DNA of 6,429 nucleotides from Candidatus Omnitrophota bacterium. GTDB lineage: Bacteria > Omnitrophota > Gorgyraeia > Tantalellales > Tantalellaceae. The DNA is taken from NCBI GenBank assembly GCA_013204685.1, contig JABMSC010000079.1, positions 1 to 6,429 on the forward strand, given 5' to 3'. Both the position numbers and the translations under genes were made by a program. The notes beneath the pieces were generated by a model, which saw only the letters and a program-made list of their open reading frames with translations, was not told the origin of the DNA and searched no databases. Each line of letters opens with the position of its first letter. Position 1 is the first letter of the stretch. Below, piece after piece: positions 6,296 to 6,429 of this stretch.

Positions 6296-6371
6296 AGCGG
6301 GGAGCGGATAGCGAATAGCGGATAGTAAATAGGGCTTAACTCCTTCTATGCGCTAACCGCTAAACGCTAAA
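6296..6371. repeat. Oppositely oriented heptamer arrays forming an imperfect inverted repeat
   Basis: The left array (6296-6330) is five tandem heptamers: AGCGGGG, AGCGGAT, AGCGAAT, AGCGGAT and AGTAAAT. The right array (6351-6371) is three heptamers, CGCTAAC, CGCTAAA and CGCTAAA, which on the other strand read as TTTAGCG-type units of the same period. Arms 6303-6325 and 6346-6368 match as an inverted repeat at 18 of 23 positions, with a 20-base loop. The element resembles mobile or dispersed intergenic repeats rather than a gene. A transcript from either strand could fold into a long interrupted hairpin. Confidence 0.8.
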
Positions 6372-6429
6372 TTACTATGTGCCAACAATCCTATTTGCTA
6401 AATACACAGTTTTCTTTATTGAAATAAAA
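6372..6429. other. Non-coding right edge
   Basis: The last 58 bases are AT-rich. They hold a small TATTT-GCT-AAATA dyad (6392-6404) and no reading frame, RNA gene or convincing promoter. What lies upstream of the rnf operon is outside the window. Confidence 0.5.

Noticed and set aside
6296..6371. Tandem repeats as a CRISPR array
   Set aside because: The units are seven bases and directly adjacent, with no unique spacers of 30 or more bases.

Overview
The window holds one gene cluster, all on the minus strand, that reads leftward from a promoter near position 6230: rnfC, rnfD, rnfG, rnfE, rnfA, rnfB, purN and the first 193 codons of eno, which runs off the left edge. No plus-strand gene is supported. 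The six rnf genes encode a complete Rnf complex. This is a membrane-bound, ion-translocating ferredoxin:NAD+ oxidoreductase that links reduced ferredoxin to NAD(H) and to a Na+ or H+ gradient. The order CDGEAB is the one typical of anaerobic bacteria, unlike the ABCDGE order of enterobacterial rsx. RnfC is short and lacks the long enterobacterial C-terminal tail.

These features suggest an anaerobic, probably fermentative bacterium with moderate GC content and a normal sigma70-type promoter. The style of the intergenic repeats (a palindromic AAATTCGAATTTC element and tandem AGCGGAT-like heptamers) recalls genomes of uncultivated lineages such as Omnitrophota and other PVC-related bacteria. That assignment is a guess from pattern memory.

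Layout from right to left: 6233-6429 is non-coding and carries two kinds of short tandem repeat, including oppositely oriented heptamer arrays that could pair as a hairpin. Next is a promoter with two perfect consensus hexamers (6205-6232) and a small dyad in its spacer. RnfC (6164-4839), RnfD (4835-3888), RnfG (3898-3323) and RnfE (3307-2699) follow in tight succession. A 71-bp gap, the only sizeable one inside the cluster, contains a perfect 26-bp palindrome. Then come RnfA (2627-2037), RnfB (2021-1212), PurN (1210-608) and eno (580 to the edge). The gaps from RnfA onward are 1 to 27 bp and no terminator is visible, so purN and eno may be transcribed with rnf.

In the complex, RnfB takes electrons from ferredoxin, RnfA and RnfE form the membrane core around a shared iron-sulfur site, RnfD and RnfG carry covalent FMN, and RnfC binds NAD(H). 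PurN makes formyl-GAR in purine synthesis and enolase makes phosphoenolpyruvate in glycolysis; neither is part of the Rnf machine. The most notable protein feature is RnfB, whose last ferredoxin-like domain has lost exactly the four cysteines expected for one of its two clusters. I see no clearly new biological system here; the cluster is a known machine with some unusual details.
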